64,000 nt of DNA from assembly GCF_030812215.1 (NCBI RefSeq), contig NZ_JAUSSG010000016.1, positions 1-64,000 of the forward strand, in the 5' to 3' direction. Positions 62,563-64,000 of this stretch are shown one piece after another. Source of the DNA: Variovorax boronicumulans (GTDB lineage Bacteria > Pseudomonadota > Gammaproteobacteria > Burkholderiales > Burkholderiaceae_C). Both the position numbers and the translations under genes were made by a program. How positions within the stretch are numbered: the stretch's first letter is position 1; the number at the start of each line of letters is the position of its first letter. The notes under the pieces are model-generated. The model saw only the letters and a program-made list of their open reading frames with translations, was not told the origin of the DNA and did not search any database.

Positions 62563-62895
62563 TTAGTTGCCAACCGTCACGTACACATGGCACGTGGGCT
62601 TGCTGATGCGATTGCCGCGACCCTTGGCCCGCGCCGTGAAGCGCTTGAGCGTTGCACCTTGCTCGACGTAGATGGTCTTGACCTTCAGCTCGTCGATGTC
62701 GGCACCGTCGTTGTGCTCGGCGTTGGCAATTGCCGACTCGAGCACCTTCTTGATGATCACAGCGGCCTTCTTCTGCGTGAACTGCAGAACGTTGAGCGCT
62801 TGATCGACCTTCTTGCCGCGGATGAGGTCCGCGACCAGACGGCCCTTGTCGACCGAGAGGCGGACACCGCGGAGGACTGCACGTGTTTCAGACAT
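62563..62895 (-). CDS. rplV: 50S ribosomal protein L22
   Basis: This protein has 110 residues. 'AVLRGVRLSVDKGRLVADLI', 'SAIANAEHNDGADIDELKVK' and 'GATLKRFTARAKGRGNRISK' are typical L22. The beta-hairpin that reaches into the exit tunnel is complete. It lies between rpsS and rpsC. Confidence 0.98.
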   Translation of the reverse strand: MSETRAVLRGVRLSVDKGRLVADLIRGKKVDQALNVLQFTQKKAAVIIKKVLESAIANAEHNDGADIDELKVKTIYVEQGATLKRFTARAKGRGNRISKPTCHVYVTVGN

Positions 62896-62904
62896 GGTCG
62901 TTCC

Positions 62905-63183
62905 TTACTTCTTCTGGACTTTTTTGTCCGCGGGGTGCCCCTTGAACGTGCGCGTGAGCGCAAATTCGCCGAGCTTGTGGCCGACCATCTGGTCGGTGAT
63001 GTACACAGGCACGTGTTGCTTGCCGTTGTGCACGGCGATGGTCAGACCGATGAACTCGGGCAGAACCATCGAACGACGCGACCAGGTCTTGATCGGCTTC
63101 TTGTCCTTGGTCGTCACGGCCTTGTCGGCCTTGGCCACGAGGTGGTGGTCGACGAAAGGACCCTTTTTGAGAGAGCGAGTCAT
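62905..63183 (-). CDS. rpsS: 30S ribosomal protein S19
   Basis: This protein has 92 residues. 'MTRSLKKGPFVDHHLVAKAD', 'KTWSRRSMVLPEFIGLTIAV' and 'VGHKLGEFALTRTFKGHPAD' are typical. S19 contacts the head of 16S rRNA with S13. It follows rplB by 10 bp. Confidence 0.98.
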   Translation of the reverse strand: MTRSLKKGPFVDHHLVAKADKAVTTKDKKPIKTWSRRSMVLPEFIGLTIAVHNGKQHVPVYITDQMVGHKLGEFALTRTFKGHPADKKVQKK

Positions 63184-63193
63184 GGGCTATCCC

Positions 63194-64000
63194 TTACTTC
63201 TTGCGACGCGACACGATGAAGACCTGCGTGCGCTTGTTGTTACGGGTGCGATAGCCCTTGGTCAGGTTGCCCCATGGGTCGACAGGGTGGCGGCCTTCGC
63301 CAGTCTTGCCTTCGCCACCACCGTGCGGGTGGTCGACCGGGTTCATCACCACACCGCGAACGGTCGGGCGAATACCCATGTGACGCTTCACACCGGCCTT
63401 GCCGAGTTGGCGCAGGCTGTGCTCTTCGTTGGCCACTTCGCCGATGGTTGCGCGGCATTCGATGTGGATGCGACGCACCTCACCCGAACGCATGCGGACC
63501 TGGGCGTAGACGCCTTCACGAGCCAGCAGCGTGGCCGACGTGCCGGCCGAACGTGCGATCTGCGCGCCCTTGCCGGGTTGCAGTTCGATGCAGTGGATCG
63601 TCGAGCCGACCGGGATGTTGCGGATCGGCAGGGTGTTGCCGGCGCGGATCGGAGCTTCGGCGCCCGACAGCAGCGTTGCACCAGCTTCCAGACCGCGCGG
63701 GGCGATGATGTAGCGGCGCTCGCCGTCGGCGTAGCAGACCAGAGCGATGTGGGCGGTACGGTTCGGGTCGTACTCGATGCGTTCGACCTTGGCCGGGATG
63801 CCGTCCTTGTTGCGCACGAAGTCGACAACGCGGTAGTGGTGCTTGGCACCGCCGCCACGATGACGGATCGTGATGTGACCGTTGTTGTTACGGCCGGCCT
63901 TCTGGAACTGGGGTTCCAGCAGGGGAGCGTGAGGAGCACCCTTGTACAGGTGGTCACGCGAAATCTTCACCGCGCCGCGTTGGCCCGGCGAAGTGGGTTT
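63194..64000 (-). CDS. rplB: 50S ribosomal protein L2, partial (start beyond window)
   Basis: The reading frame stays open to the right edge, where it encodes 'KPTSPGQRGAVKISRDHLYK', residues close to the L2 N-terminus; about 7 residues are missing. 'AGRNNNGHITIRHRGGGAKH', 'RSAGTSATLLAREGVYAQVR' and 'GVVMNPVDHPHGGGEGKTGE' (the peptidyl transferase centre His segment) are conserved. Further S10 operon genes (rplW, rplD and others) are expected outside the window. Confidence 0.97.
   Translation of the reverse strand, partial: KPTSPGQRGAVKISRDHLYKGAPHAPLLEPQFQKAGRNNNGHITIRHRGGGAKHHYRVVDFVRNKDGIPAKVERIEYDPNRTAHIALVCYADGERRYIIAPRGLEAGATLLSGAEAPIRAGNTLPIRNIPVGSTIHCIELQPGKGAQIARSAGTSATLLAREGVYAQVRMRSGEVRRIHIECRATIGEVANEEHSLRQLGKAGVKRHMGIRPTVRGVVMNPVDHPHGGGEGKTGEGRHPVDPWGNLTKGYRTRNNKRTQVFIVSRRKK

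Overview
The window looks like a chromosomal segment of a high-GC (about two thirds G+C) betaproteobacterium of the order Burkholderiales, most likely Comamonadaceae and probably Variovorax or a close relative. This rests on protein character, the S10 ribosomal operon with long S3 and L29 tails, the regulatory PTS layout and the style of the type VI secretion (T6SS) cluster. It is a judgement from reading, not from a database search.

Region 1 (1-32282) is one large T6SS locus. A leftward operon runs tssB-tssC-hcp-(terminator)-tssE-tssF-tssG-clpV-vgrG, with vgrG cut by the left edge. A TPR lipoprotein gene lies upstream of tssB. From an AT-rich divergent promoter region (about 10186-10392) a rightward operon runs tssJ-tssK-tssL-tssA. 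A second leftward operon encodes a PAAR tip, a membrane protein with a degenerate ketosynthase/thiolase-like fold, TssM, TagF and an OmpA-type protein, preceded by a TagX-like zinc peptidase. A rightward effector module follows: a single-pass Pro/Ala-rich protein, a long VgrG, a two-HKD phospholipase D effector (Tle5 type), a 488-residue exported protein that may be its immunity partner, and a Tli4-like immunity gene that appears to carry a one-base frameshift. All thirteen Tss core components are present, but no PpkA, PppA or Fha is seen.

Region 2 (32302-42868) is mixed metabolism and transport. It holds a DUF937-like protein, an acyl-CoA ligase, a sensor kinase with an NtrC-type regulator, and an exported two-repeat protein whose upstream region shows a dyad and a sigma-54-like promoter. 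An MFS transporter and anion permease pair, an AraC regulator, a DMT exporter and a small orphan gene follow.

Region 3 (42876-48118) is a chaperone-usher fimbrial operon: pilin, chaperone, usher, tip adhesin, read leftward.

Region 4 (48290-54265) holds a curcumin-reductase-like oxidoreductase, an OmpR-type two-component system, two small membrane proteins, a Spy/CpxP-like lipoprotein and a repeat-containing secreted protein. These last two share a duplicated 45-bp upstream element with CGAAA repeats near helical spacing. A DUF1275 protein ends the block.

Region 5 (54288-60571) begins with a regulatory PTS trio (EIIA, HPr, EI). Then come a lipoprotein, a TlpA-like thioredoxin, cytochrome c' divergent from a cytochrome b561, a GNAT acetyltransferase and a Prx5 peroxiredoxin.

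Region 6 (60642-64000) is the distal S10 operon, rplB to rpsQ read leftward, with rplB cut by the right edge.

No rRNA, tRNA, CRISPR array, insertion sequence or phage was recognised. Translational coupling through ATGA overlaps is frequent.
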